From: Branchinecta lynchi
Taxonomy: Eukaryota; Arthropoda; Branchiopoda; Anostraca; Branchinectidae
Assembly: GCA_023053575.1 (NCBI GenBank)
Contig: JAKZAP010000010.1
Location: 16,614,628-16,678,627, forward strand
DNA: 64,000 nt
Reading direction: 5' to 3'
The translations under genes and the position numbers were made by a program. Below are positions 1-11,639 of this stretch, piece after piece. The notes under the pieces are model-generated. The model was not told where the DNA came from. It searched no databases and was given only the letters and a program-made list of their open reading frames with translations. Each line of letters starts with the position of its first letter. Positions within the stretch are counted from its first letter, which is position 1.

Positions 1-250
1 CATAATAAGCGTTACCACCAGGAAGAGCCGAAAAACCGCCCAAACGTATCTGTTGAGTTTTCCGACATCATGACGATAAGGAATAAAGCCAGTAGATTCT
101 TTTTTGGCTCTTCCTAACAAAGCTTGTAATGCATAACATTTCATGCATAACGTTTTCAAACACCACAGATAACATCTGAAGTGTTATCTGTTACGCATTA
201 TCTGGGAAACCGCGCATCATCGTGTTATCTGTTATGAAACTTCTGACAGT
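1..250. repeat. Dispersed repeat, second copy at 23.2-23.5 kb
   Basis: This stretch shares several blocks with 23,165-23,530: an 'aggaagagcc' block followed by aaaaaccgcc, a block reading gtgttatctgttat, and one reading cttctgacagtgta. The shared blocks keep roughly the same order with local inversions, as expected for two diverged copies of one interspersed element. No coding capacity is visible. The element family is not recognised, and its left edge may lie outside the window. Confidence 0.5.
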
Positions 251-436
251 GTACTACAGTATGCACATTCGTGCGCTCGCGAGGAGAGAGGCCAAGAGAC
301 GGCTACAAAGCAAGACGGGACCTGAGGTGAGACTTGAGTCAAGTAAAAACTTTAAACTGAGCCGCTGATAAAGATAACAAAGCGAAAGATCCACAGGCGG
401 AAGTTCGACATACTGCATATGTCTACACTGTCAAAA

Positions 437-592
437 GCTTATCCGTGTAAAGACTAAAGTGAACTGCAGCATTTGCTACTCGGATTTTTCTTATCTCTAC
501 CCAGATAAGATTAATACCAAATAGAGATAAGATGAATCTGAGTAACAAATACTGCAGTTAATTTTAATCTTTATACGGACAAACTTTCTAGA
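437..592. repeat. Small imperfect palindrome (MITE-like hairpin)
   Basis: The left arm (ttatccgtgtaaagac, then actgcag, then cttatctctac) reappears in reverse complement on the right (agagataag, then ctgcagt, then gtctttatac-like sequence ending near 592). Arms are about 65 bp with a short spacer of about 20 bp. The size and shape fit a non-autonomous DNA element or a solo foldback. No clear target duplication was seen. Confidence 0.5.
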
Positions 593-1752
593 GCATATAC
601 TCCTACCAACCAACAAGTTTCACTCAAATCGAATCGCTCGTTCACCATTCACCTTTTGCCACCTAGCAAAAGCTGGGTAGAGCGACAGACAGATAGACAT
701 AGCGGTCACTACACAGAACTGCAATTGCAATTCCGTCTCCCTAAATAATCACTGCAATCGCTGATGCAGAGCGAAGAGTGGGCCATGGCTGGAAAAGGAT
801 AAAGGGACAAAAGCGAAATAATACACTGAAGAACAAGATTTGAAAGTGGACAAGAGGTCTACTTTACGGGAGTACGCCAAATCGACGGCTTCCGACCCGG
901 AAACGATGAAAGAGCACTGACAAAACACGAAGAATCAGGAAGCTTTATCTGCCAAAGCATAGACTCGGTTTCGTCATTTTACACCTTGCACGTTTGATCT
1001 AACCTTTTGGCACATGCAATGTTATAATAAATTCTGTCACATATTTGCATATTGTGAGTATGCAATAAATCCCGGCATTGACAGTCCAATGAATCAGTGA
1101 TTATTGCACCGTCACATACATGACGTATGTGAGTCAATGAATTCGGCCTCAGCTTGACTGCGACCAAGCTGAGACGTAAAAGTAAAAAACTGGTCGGTGA
1201 GCTGATATGTTGAAAGGTCCTGTTTAGAAATGTATATATCCGGTCGTGCAGTAAAAAAAAAAATTATCAAAGCTGGGTAAAACGATCCCCAAAGCAAACT
1301 AAGCAAGGTTTCGAACGCAAACCGTTAAAGGTCGCACGGCGCTTGTTTTAAGTCCAATGATTTTTTTTTAAATACACGCATCCGCACATATCTTTAGAAC
1401 GTCGTATACAAAAAAAATGCTCAAAAGTGAGGCGAAAAGAAATTCGCAAAGCAAACTGTCGCATACAAATGGTCTGCGTAGCGCAGGTGCTCTTGGCCAG
1501 GATTGCAATGCTTTGTCGGGGGGGGGGGCATCCGATGCTTTGTGTGCTTTATGCCGCGTTTACATCGACGCGTCGTTGCGTATGCGTTTATCTAGCATTT
1601 ATGAACAAAGTAACGCATTTTCACCTGGTCTTCAAGCCAATTTTAGTGAATAAGTGATGGATAACTAGATTGTCTTATCCCAGCTCTTTTCGGTTAAACT
1701 TTAATCTCTCGGCTTTCAATGATCAAAATTTAAACTTGATACCATGGTTATT
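593..1752. other. No gene or element recognised
   Basis: Mixed-composition sequence with a run of about ten G near 1,518. Short open frames are present on both strands, but none resembles a known protein or shows coding-like composition. Confidence 0.5.
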
Positions 1753-1781
1753 GTGTTGCGAGAGCAACACTTTGGTTTTGT
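1753..1781 (+). repeat. Left member of a 29-bp inverted pair containing a hairpin
   Basis: A 29-bp block that starts with the perfect hairpin GTGTTGCGAGAGCAACAC occurs here and again, inverted, at 6,238-6,266. The two copies face each other across about 4.5 kb that holds the 2.1-3.4 kb palindrome and the 3.8-6.1 kb tandem array. They could be ends of one large decayed element, or two dispersed copies of one short repeat. Confidence 0.55.
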
Positions 1782-2079
1782 CCTCGTTTTTTTTGTTTTT
1801 TTTTGTTTTTTTTCCTATGACTCCGATTTCATTTTATTCCTGGTAACTGGGAAGGGTCTAACCTGTGCGGTTTTTACGGAAAGTGTGGACCTTAGGCCGG
1901 ATTGAAGAATATGACATTACATTTTGGAAAGCTCCGTAGAACTCTTGCCTGGGGCCAATAAGGATGGTTTTTGCTTGTCCTCGAGCCAGAGCCTACGGTT
2001 TGCGAAGTGAAGTGGAGTTGTATAGCCTATGTCAGAGAGGACTATCTGAAGTTGTGTAGCGAACCTTTCGTTTCATCAA

Positions 2080-3390
2080 AGGCACTGTCTAGGGAACCGG
2101 GAGTCGTACTTTATGTCCGACGGGCTAAGGAACCGGTAGTTCTCACGGAAACCAAACCATATGAGCTGCGATTCCGGGATCTGACGTCATTAACTAACGG
2201 AAACTTGTATGTGCTGGCTCCCGTTCCGGTAGTATTTGGAAATAGCTCACGGAAACTTCATCGCACCAGCTTCTCGTCCGGTAGCCTCACGGAATTGTGT
2301 ACTCAGAAGCTAGGGAGCCGGTAGTTGATACCGGAAACTGTGTAATTGGAGCTTCTGTTCCGGTAGTGTCTACGTGGAATATAAAACTCACGGAATAGTT
2401 TGGATGAGAGCTAGGATGCCGGGATTTTCATGGACTTAGAGAAAATAACATGGGAAAAAATTCACTACCGGAACCCATATATTGAGAGCTAAGGTACCGG
2501 TAGAAACTACTATTTGCTTGAAAATGACCAGCTCACGGACACAGATGGCTATGGGCTAGGGTTCCGGTAGTGATGAAAAAAGAAAATTGAACTCACGTAC
2601 CCATGTCAGTGCAGACTAGGAAACCGGAAGCAAATATTTTTAACTAACGGAACCCAACTTCTGCTGGCTGGGGTTCCGGTAGGGCAAAAAAAAATAAGAT
2701 GTATAACTGGATTCAGTGAGCTGTACCGGACTCAAAGTCCATATTGACACCCGTCCATGAGTTTTTAATTTTATTTTTGGCACTACCGGAACCGCAGCTC
2801 GCAAGAGCTGGGTTCCGTGAGTAAAAAATATTCACTTCCGGTTTCCTAGTCTACACTGACATGGGTCCGTGAGTCCTATTTTTTTTATTTTCGTCACTAC
2901 CGGAACCCTAGCCCATAGTCACCTGTGTCCGTGAGCTGGTCATTTTCGAGCAAATAGTAGTTGCTACCGGTACCTCAGCTCTCAATATATGGGTTCCGGT
3001 AGTGAATTTTGTCCAATGTTATTTTCTCTAAGTCCGTGAAAATCCCGGCATCCTAGCTCTCATCCAAACTATTCCGTGAGTTTTATATTCCACGTAGACA
3101 CTACCGGAACAGAAGCTCCAATTATACAGTTTCCGGTATCAACTACCGGCTCCCTAGCTTCTGGGTACACAATTCCGTGAGGCTACCGGACGAGAAGCTG
3201 GTGCGATGAAGTTTCCGTGAGCTATTTCCAATTGCTACCGGAACGGGAGCCAGCACGTACAAGTTTCCGTTAGTTAATGACGTCAGATCCCGGAATCGCA
3301 GCTCATATGGTTTGGTTTCCGTGAGAACTACCGGTTCCGTAGCCCGTAGGACATAAAGTACGACTCCCGGTTCCCTAGACAGTGCCTTCA
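2080..3390. repeat. 1.3-kb near-perfect palindrome made of short CCGG-rich units
   Basis: Two arms of about 640 bp are inverted around a centre near 2,730. The outer ends match (aggcactgtctaggga at 2,080 and its complement near 3,390). Each arm is a string of degenerate units of about 60-75 bp, with the pattern 'ctcacgga...gctagg.ttccggtag' repeating. Because of the symmetry, the plus-strand reading of the left arm and the minus-strand reading of the right arm give nearly the same peptide over about 80 residues. That is a consequence of the palindrome, not a gene. A second, broken copy lies at 37.58-40.06 kb and a fragment at 34.53-35.25 kb. The structure fits a foldback transposon. Confidence 0.8.
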
Positions 3391-3842
3391 TCAAAAGATG
3401 TTTCTGCTTTCGAGTGGAAAGCTCCGTTCTAGCACGCAAGCAGGCAGGCACCAGTTTCAAATTGAAGATGGACTAAAATCTATAAGTGTTAAATATATGC
3501 GGCAGTTACCCGGCCCCACAGCCAACATATCTTCTTTGAGTGATAAATAGAAAAATCTACAGAGACAAAAAAGTGGCTTTTTCCCACGGGTCCGAAAGTA
3601 CTGCCATCTATTGTTTCTGTCCATGTCTGCGACGATTTCAGCTGAGTTTATAAATTTTTTTTTTTGCACTTTGGTTTGTGGTAGAGTAACGGTATCAGAT
3701 GTGCCTCTTAAACTTTAAAAGTTCTCTCATTGCTAAAGAAACTAGAGCTTATCCTTTGCTCCTTTCTAAGTCGTGACGTTAGAAAGTTGGCCTACGGCAA
3801 AAAAGTCAACTTTTGAACTAAGACAGGTAGAATTTTTTTTTC
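3391..3842. other. No gene recognised
   Basis: Unique-looking spacer between the palindrome and the tandem array. The short open frames here have no recognisable product. Confidence 0.5.
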
Positions 3843-6100
3843 GACGGCAATCGATAGCCATTGATGAGCTGAACAAAGTATATGTCATCCATTTTTTGGT
3901 ACAAAAATTCCTTCATGAGATACACCAGTTTGAAAATTTCAAAGGGGTTGACAACTTCATAGTAAGGTACATTGAAACCAAAAATAGGCGATACCAGTTA
4001 TGATACATATAGGGGACTTTTAAGCAACAGTCGACTGTTAGCCCATAATCATCTTCGGTAATGAGGGGTTTGCTGCTTTTGCTAGTTGGTATACCTGTTA
4101 TTTGTTTCCGGTGTATTCGATGGTAAGAACAATTTGGTTCCCAATGGTAAGATATGCAAGGGACTTGTAAGTAATAATCGGCTGTTATGCTACAATCATC
4201 TTCTGCGATGATGGGTTTGCAGCTTTTGCTAGCTGGTGTACCCATTATTTGTTTCCGGTTAACTTAACGTATATCACGGGAGAGGGACTTGTAAGTAGGA
4301 ATCGGTTCACGAGGGGCTAGGAATTTTTGCAAATGGGTGCACATTGTATTCGATTTCTATAAATCTGACGGTAAGAAAGTTTGTGTCGATGGTCTATCAA
4401 TGTAACCGAGGATTAACTGTTTAGAAAACGGATACAAACGAAAATGTAAAGCAATGAGGTAGTTTCATAATAATTAATAGTGTCATCTATGGTATTTTAA
4501 TCCTGAAAAGTTACGGATAGCTTTCTATTACCAACTAGATTATATAAGATATTGTTCCAAGTTTTCATCCGTCACGATATCTACGATTGAAAAGGATAAA
4601 GTTCAACTTCGACGGCGATCGATAGCCGCTGATGAGCTGATCAAAGTATATGACATCCATTTTTTGGTAAAAAAAATTCCTATATGAGATAAACCAGTTT
4701 GAAAGTTTCAAGGGGTTGACAACTTCAGTAGTAATGTACACACTGAAACCAAAAATAGGCGATACCAGTTGTGAGACATTTAGGGGACTTGTACGCGACA
4801 GGCGACTGTTAGCTCATAATCATCTTTGGCAATGAGGGGTTTGCAGCTCTCGCTAGTTGGCGTACCTGTCATTTGATGAACAATTTGGTTCCCAAATTTA
4901 AAACATGCAAGGGACTTGTAAGTAATAATCGGCTGTTATGCTACACAAATCTTCAGCGATTAGGGGTTTGCAACTTTTGCTAGTCGGTGTACCCATTATT
5001 TTTATCCGGTGAACTTGATGTCTATCACGGGAAAGGGACTTGTCAGTAGAATCGGTGCACGAGGGCTAGAAATTTGTGCAAATTGTTGCACATTGTATTC
5101 GATTTATATAAATCTGACGGTAAGAAAGTTTGTATCATTGGTCTATCGCTGTAACCTAGGATTTACTGTTAACGCAACGGGTACAAACGATACTGTAATG
5201 TAAAACAAGGTAGTTTCGTAATAATTAATAGTGTCATCTATGGTATTTTAATCCTAAAAAGTTACGGATAGCTTTATAATACCAACTACATTATATAGGA
5301 TATTATTCCAAGTTTTCATCCGTCACGATGTCTACGATTGAAAAGGATAAAGTTCAACTGACTGCAAAGTCAATTTAGTCCCTTTTTCCGATATGCTTTT
5401 GTTGTGGTTAGGGCAATCGATAGCCCTTGAAGAGCTGATCAAAATATATGCCATCCATTTTTTTGAACAAAAATCCTTCATGAGATAAACCAGTTTGAAA
5501 GTTTGAAGGGGTTGACAACTTCAGGAGTAAGGTACACACTGAAACCAAAAATAGGCGATACCAGTTGTGAGACATGTAAGGGACTTGTAAGCAACAGTCG
5601 ACTGTAAGCAACAGTCGACTGTTAGCTCATAATCATCTTCGGCAACGAAGAGTTTGCAGCTTTTGCTAGTTGGTATACCTTTTATTTGTCTCAGGTGTCT
5701 TCGATGGTAAGAACAATTTTGTTCCCAATTGTAAGACATGCATGGGACTTGTAAGTAACAATCGGCTTTTATGCTATAATCATCTTCAGCGATGAGGGGT
5801 TTGCAACTTTTGATAGCTGGTGTATCCATTATTTGTTTCCGGTGAATTTGATGTCAATCACGGGAGACGGACTTGTAAGTAAGTTTTTTAAGCAAATTTT
5901 TGAAAATTGGTGCACATTGTATTCGATTTCTGTAAATATGACAGTAAGAAAGTTTGTATCGATGGTCTATCGCTATAACCTAGGATTAACTGTTTACGCA
6001 ACGGGTACAAACGATACGGTAATGTAAAACAATAAGGTAGTTTTGTAATAATTAATAGTGTCATCCTATGGTATTTTAATCCTGAAACGTTACGGATAGC
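3843..6100 (+). repeat. Tandem array, three units of about 770-800 bp
   Basis: The phrase gcaatcgatagcc followed by 'gatgagctga' recurs at about 3,845, 4,612 and 5,413, and the sequence between follows the same order each time: catccattttttg, then ggggttgacaacttca, then gggacttgtaag, then ggggtttgca, and finally gtgtcatctatggta. This gives three units of about 767, 800 and 690 bp. Inside each unit a sub-motif of about 120-130 bp (gggacttgtaagtaa ... aggggtttgcagcttttgctag) is itself repeated two or three times. No conserved reading frame runs through the units. This is a short higher-order satellite or a tandemly duplicated non-coding element. Confidence 0.8.
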
Positions 6101-6237
6101 CTTCTTCCGATATTGTTTTGTTGTTGGTTTACAACGCTAAAGAACAGCTTTTGATTATGTGATTATTCTTTTTAGAACATACCGTTTTAAAAGCTTCGAT
6201 AAGTTGACAATTTCAGCATTTAACCGACAGCGAAGAA

Positions 6238-6320
6238 ACAAAACCAAAGTGTTGCTCTCGCAACACTTTAGCCGGCGAAGCCGGACAAAGGTTGCCGCAA
6301 CACTTCACGTTGCCCGGGCA
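6238..6320 (-). repeat. Right member of the 29-bp inverted pair, with two more hairpins
   Basis: The first 29 bp are the reverse complement of 1,753-1,781. They are followed by the perfect palindromes CCGGCGAAGCCGG and GTTGCCCGGGCAAC. A cluster of small hairpins suggests the folded end of an element. Confidence 0.55.
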
Positions 6321-6922
6321 ACGTAGGTCTAGTTTTTTCTTCTACTCCCTTTTTCTTTATCTAGAATATTCAGTTAGTTGATTATGTTTGTTCTTTAATT
6401 AATATCGGTTTTTTCCCTGCCCTAGCCAAGCACTCCTTTTGTGCTTTCCTGGCAGGAATGTTAACTGTGTTATCTTTTTTATCTTAAAAATAGTCCAATG
6501 AAAATGAAACTGAAAAGAAACCGCCCGACATACAAGAATATTCACAAAGAACCAAGTGTTTCCGAGCCAAGTGTATCCGTTCAAGAACCAGTTTTTGTCC
6601 TTTTGGAGTTTTCGACGTTGGTCTTGGTTATGCCCGGGCCCCACTATACGGTCGTATTTTACGGTCGAAATTGGGAAGAAAAGACGCTGAAAACGCAAGA
6701 TTGTCGAAATGGAAATATCCATCTCCGCCATTTTGAAACGTACTTTCGAGTGTTTGGACCAATCACAGAACAGAGTCGCTGATTTTAGCCAGTTTTGTTT
6801 ACGTTTGAGTGATGATGGTGGTAATATATCTTGAATTTCTTCGTTCCAGGTGTGACCAGGATGAACCGTAAGAGTGGGCCACGTACAGGTGTGACTGAAT
6901 GTGCCCGGGCATTAGTTTCAGG
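6321..6922. other. No element recognised
   Basis: Two overlapping open frames on opposite strands (minus 6,399-6,731 and plus 6,498-6,782) cover about 100 codons each. Neither has a recognisable domain, and at most one could be real. Confidence 0.4.
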
Positions 6923-7447
6923 CCCATTCACAACGGGTTTTAACTAATACTCGGTACCGGCCAGTTCCAGAAATCGCTCTGAGACCGAGAATTAGCTGAG
7001 TTTCCACCGTTCGCAATCGATACTGGTGCCAGTTTCGGGTACCAGCTAGTGTCGCATCCAAGAAGAAATCAGCTCAATTTTTCAGGTTACTAGCCAATCA
7101 CATTACTTAGGGGAATTCTCAGGTATGTTCCGATTGGCTAACGCTGAACCACGTCAGAATGACCTAAATTCACTTTTGGTTTTCAAGACAGCAAGGAGTG
7201 GATGTGATTTTATCTATTGGGCTTGGTTCGAAACTAACCATTCAGAATATTCCACAATATTCCCCAAAATAGATTGGCTAGTACCCTCGAAAGTTGAACT
7301 GATTTCAACTTGGGTGCGAGACTAGCTGGTATCCGAAACTGGCGACAAGATCAATTGCGAACGGCCGAAACCCAGCTAATTCTCGGTCACAGAGCGATTC
7401 CGGAACTGGCTGGTATCGAGTATTAGCTAAAACCCGTTGTGAATGGG
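6923..7447. mobile_element. Foldback MITE with arms of about 180 bp
   Basis: The element begins CCCATTCACAACGGG and ends with the exact complement CCCGTTGTGAATGGG. The match continues inward through aactaatactcg, ccagttcc and gaccgagaattagc for about 180 bp with scattered mismatches. The spacer of about 200 bp holds a 66-codon open frame of no recognised product. The shape fits a non-autonomous DNA transposon. The flanks show no convincing duplication, so the superfamily is open. Confidence 0.7.
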
Positions 7448-9127
7448 GTTTTCCTTGATTCTGCGATATTTAATTTAGTTCCATCGATTTTCGAGCGCTT
7501 GTTCTATTTATTTGTTCATGACTAACCTGTCAGACCCCCCTGCCCCCCCCCCCCCCCCCCACAAAAAAACAGACCCATAGAAAGAAGACAAACTTACCGA
7601 CAAGGTCGCTCTTTTGCGATCTTCATGGAGCTCCTTCACTTCCACAGAATCAGTAGAAATCTCCAACGAGTTCTAAAAAAAATAAACAAACGCTCTGACT
7701 TTTGTATACAGATGATTTTTTCAAATTCTTATACACGACGAATGAAGCTCTTTCAGAAGACAAAGTTTGTGTTATGTGAAAAATTAGTCTATGCGAGTAT
7801 ACGAGATATTACGAGTACACGGGACGCGGATAAGGTGGAAGAAATGTTAGAAAAATCAACAATACAGAGATTTCTCTTGAGAAATACGTAGTTATTTTAC
7901 CATTAGTGACGTCAGAAAGAATTTAGTCATTACAGGTTTTTGGAATCGAAGATATCTTATTTGAAGGTTGATGTTCAGCGTATAAATAATTTGTCGAGTG
8001 GTTGACGTTGAGTAATCTATGGGAATAGTTTGTTGGAACATGGACTATCGGACGCCATAAAAGTAGCATTACAATACTTGTATTTGGAGAGAAAGATGTG
8101 TGTTTTATTGAATGTTAAGAAAATTATATTAAAGGCATTAAATATATTAGGAACGTAGAACCTAGTTTTAATTAAACTAATACACAGGCTTGTACGAGTC
8201 AGCGCAGCTGGCAGGGTAAGCTAACAAGGTTCGGCATGTTCAGGGATGGGCATTTCGCACCTTTGTCTCTCTCTGCGGCTACTTCGAAAGTTGCGAGTTA
8301 AAGGACCCATCGCACTATTTACTGTTCAACTTACAGTATTTTAAAATATTTTAACACTTTAAAACTAGGCTGTGCTTTCAACAAATAACCCGCGGTTGTG
8401 GCTGTTTTAAGCCTTTACCGAAACCCGATGACTTGTAGCGAACACAGGGAAACAATTTACATAACTGGCTTTTCTGATGAAAAAACTTCTCGCAGACAAC
8501 CGTCGACAGGGTGATACACATCGAAGTTAGCAAAACACGGCAAGTGAAAAAATCAGCGTGGTTTTGTTAGAGGGGTTAAAATGTACCGTACGAAATTAGG
8601 GTCTCCGGTTTTAGAAATATGTGGAGTGATTATGGAAGTAGGTTACATTAGTAGTAGAGTTAAGGGAATATCGGTCAAGAGTATTACTCCATCCTTAGGA
8701 TGGAAGAAGACAAGAAAGCACCTTCTTCATAGAAAGAAGTAGATAGTCCTACGGATAGTAGCAAAATAAACGAAAAATAAACTAAAAAATGACAGAACCC
8801 GTGCAAGACATTTTCCTACTGACTTTCCGTCACTTTTCCTAGATAGCGTCTTTAATCCTGGAAATGCAGGCTTTTTTGGAAATACAAATTCTCCGCGTCT
8901 GGATGAATTTTGGGGTGTCGTGCAAGCAGCAGCACACATACTGACCGTTATTACTCGAGCCTCGGGTCAAATACTACAAAATCGATAAGATGGGACTAAA
9001 TATTTCGGTGTATCTAAATATCAGATGTAAAAATAAGCTGCCTTTTCGGTTCGACTTCGCTTTGCATTAAGGGGATAGCTTATTGTATCTAAAATAAATA
9101 TTCTTTGAGCCCAAGCTGACTTTGAAA
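7448..9127. other. No gene recognised; poly-C run
   Basis: A C run of about 18-20, slightly interrupted, sits at 7,538-7,560. A plus-strand open frame at 7,625-7,891 (88 codons, lysine- and isoleucine-rich) has no recognised domain. The rest shows no repeat or coding pattern that I can support. Confidence 0.4.
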
Positions 9128-9327
9128 CATATATTCAAACAATGTCTACAACGGATATACGTCAGCTACGATTCTTCTTCAGCGATATTTCGGTCCTTCT
9201 TGGCAAGGACGACGTTGACCCAGAAGATTGACAGCCTGACGAGGACCCTTGCAAAGAAGAGCCGAAATATCGCTGAAGAAGAACCGTAGCTGAAGTATAT
9301 CCGTTGTAAACATTATTTGAATATATG
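9128..9327. repeat. Inverted repeat related to the 3' end of a CR1 ORF1
   Basis: Arms of about 80 bp: catatattcaaacaatgt and onward on the left, its complement ending atttgaatatatg on the right. The arm sequence (gatatttcgg, ccttcttggcaagg, tacgtcagctac) also occurs at 51,620-51,720, where it encodes the last residues of the PHD-type ORF1 of CR1-A. Weaker pieces are at 26,870-26,945, 29,235-29,330 and 31,270-31,320. The arms are therefore two inverted copies of a dispersed motif of about 100 bp. Confidence 0.65.
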
Positions 9328-9339
9328 TATATAAAATAA

Positions 9340-9520
9340 AATTAGAACTCGCTTTAGAGCACTAAACGACAAAGAGAGAGAGAGAGCAAAGGCAAACGAG
9401 CACTGGAATGACTTCACTAGTTTATATTTATATTATTTGTGTTTGTTTATGTTTATTTTCATCTATTTGCCCATGCCTTTGGCTCTTAGTGTAAAAAAAT
9501 CTTATCTTATCTTCTCTTAT
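9340..9520 (+). mobile_element. LINE 3' end with (TCTTA)n tail
   Basis: An AT-rich 3'-UTR-like stretch ends 'gcccatgcctttggctct', then A-rich sequence, then a short TCTTA microsatellite. Such variable short-unit tails terminate CR1/L2/I-type LINEs. A GA dinucleotide run sits near 9,372. No coding part remains, so the assignment rests on the tail alone. Confidence 0.45.
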
Positions 9521-10072
9521 TGCTCAACTTTTCAATACGATACCAAATGAAAACACCATTAATTTTATTTGACAGACTAAACCTCGAAAAGAAAGACGGT
9601 GAAACGAATTGCGAGAACGAAAGAATGCTAAAAAAAAAATTAGCGCCACGGAGTGAAAGAGATAGCAGCAGTCCCAAAAGAAGAAATACGGAAGAAATCA
9701 CAAAAGATACTACGCCCGAAAAAAAACACAAGACATGCTTTGGCCGTTTATTGCCTTCATCAGGTTTGAAGACACTTGCCATCTATCATGAAGATCTCAG
9801 ATATATCCTACAACTGTTGAAGGCTTCTTAGACTGATAAGCTACATCGATTGTCTAGACATGTTTGTTACATCTTGAAATGTTGACATCTCCTATCGGCC
9901 TGCCAACGCCGATAGGTCTACGTCGAAGCAGAAGAAGACAGAAGATGCTGCTCGACAACGAGCCACTGCTACGGACTGCCGACTACACCCTAGCTCTCCC
10001 CTTTGTCGCTTCAGCAAGCATATAAAGTTGGCCCCTAGGAAGTCTTATCACTCTTACTAACGACAAGTAGAG
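9521..10072. other. No gene recognised
   Basis: A plus-strand open frame of 103 codons ends at 9,831. It is lysine- and glutamate-rich and matches no domain I know. The remainder up to the hAT element is unassigned. Confidence 0.35.
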
Positions 10073-10347
10073 CAGTGGTTCCCAACCGTGGGTACGCGAA
10101 GGTCCCAAAATTGGGACTAAGAAGGTTCAGTTGAGAACCAGCGCAAGTGTCTTTCCGAACATTGATTAGTTTGCAGACAATAATAAAGTCGACATCCTTA
10201 AAGGACACCTTGCACTATATAGTGTATCGGCTTGGATGTTTTGAAATAGCTGACCAATTTACAGCTCAGCTATGCTTTCAGAAAATACACCCAGCTTCGA
10301 CTGCTTTTAGCCTCTTTCCTTGGATGACAATCTTGGCAAAATTCGTA

Positions 10348-10740
10348 TAGAATAGAATAGAATAGTGTTTATTTAGCCTCAATGGGCTATACACAGATTT
10401 TTATACACACGGCATACAAATATATTAATACCCTGAAAACATAATGATCCTAGTACACATACATAAACTATCTTCTATTTAAATTTCCACTCACATAATC
10501 TACCACCGTTTAATAACGCTGTCTTTAGTCGATGTGAATATACCAGGGAAGAGCAACCCTCCCCCAAACTGATCCGGTATAGGAGACTCCTGGCACTGCC
10601 CTAGGAGGTGGGCAACAGTGTCCTCTCCAACAAGACAAATCGGACACCTGTAATTATCAATGATTAACCGATCCCTATTTTTCCTTCTCTCAAACACCTT
10701 TTTTTCTAAAACCTAGTGGTAATGAGTTTGTTCGGAGCTG
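10348..10740 (-). mobile_element. LINE 3' end, minus strand, with zinc-knuckle C terminus
   Basis: Read on the minus strand, this ends in a (TATTC)n tail at 10,348-10,365, preceded by 3'-UTR sequence. A 65-codon frame (10,500-10,697) carries CPICLVGEDTVAHLLGQC, a C-x2-C-x8-H-x4-C arrangement found at the C terminus of many non-LTR retrotransposon polyproteins. The rest of the element is missing, which is typical 5' truncation. It sits inside the hAT element and so inserted later. Confidence 0.65.
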
Positions 10741-10929
10741 GAACCAAAGTTTCAGAGTATATGCTGGTAGACCTAACTTAAAATAAAATTCGATATGAAA
10801 ACAGGATTCCCGACAAGCTCCTCGGAGCAATGATCGGACACGTCACGTAAAGAGAACAAACTCGATAATTCGTTTATTGCCAACAGAGGAAATAGGCTAC
10901 ACTTATAACAAAGTTGCGACCGATTCTGA

Positions 10930-11289
10930 ATTAGCCAACGATCACAACCAAAGATAGACCTCGGGACTGGATCCTCCTACAGGAGAAATCGTGGTGATAT
11001 GATTGCTGTGTACAAATATTTGAGCAACATCACACCCAACATTACCGTGCCAAACATAGGAAGAACCACCAGGGGCCACCCAAAAAAGCTGACGAAGAGG
11101 CCTGTACTGAAGCGGTATGCACAGACCATCTTCACAAGTATCAGCTTGTGGAACGCACTAGCAGATTCCACTGTTACCTGCCAAACAACAAGTACTTTCA
11201 AACAACATTTGGACAAGGAGTGGTCAGGCAAACAGTGGAGATTCAACTGGAAACCTGAACAAGACAGCACCCATGAAGGCATATATTAG
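10930..11289 (+). pseudogene. C-terminal end of an L2/CR1-like reverse transcriptase
   Basis: The plus-strand frame reads YRRNRGDMIAVYKYL at about 10,975-11,019. It continues with RGHPKKL, a serine-leucine-tryptophan-asparagine (LWNAL) block and a final FKQHLDKEW before the stop at 11,287-11,289. This order (YRRxRGDMI..YK, RGH, WNxLP-like, F..LDKEW) is the conserved C terminus of L2- and CR1-group ORF2 proteins. Everything upstream, including the catalytic domains, is absent. A related fragment is at 19.23-19.71 kb. It lies within the hAT element and is a dead 5'-truncated insertion. Confidence 0.75.
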
Positions 11290-11639
11290 GAGAAATCCTA
11301 TTCGCCTGCAATTGCAAATTTGCAGGTAATATCCAGTTAGTGGAACGTAACCGCTTCGTGACAAGCTTAGAGAAATCGGACTAATCGTACCTCTTCTCAA
11401 ATTTTAATGTCTCTTAGTTTTGTTTGGAGGGGGCAGGGAAAATACAAAATAACCAACTGGAATCGCCATTTTTGTTATGTTGCCATTCGGATCTACCTAT
11501 CTTTTCCGATAATGTCTTTGATCAAAACAAACAGGGAAATATCTTATTATTGTCGTTAGTGACATCGAACAATAAAAATTCAGCTAGAAAGCTGAAGTAT
11601 CAAGTATCTGATTGATTTGTATATATGTTTACAATTAAT

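Noticed and set aside
1971..3460. Two similar predicted proteins on opposite strands (1,971-2,324 plus and 3,143-3,460 minus)
   Set aside because: Their similarity follows from the DNA palindrome. The reading frame is built of short satellite units and has no domain.
3843..6100. CRISPR-like or bacterial repeat array
   Set aside because: Units are hundreds of bases long with no short repeat-spacer pattern, and the window is clearly eukaryotic. No CRISPR array exists here.
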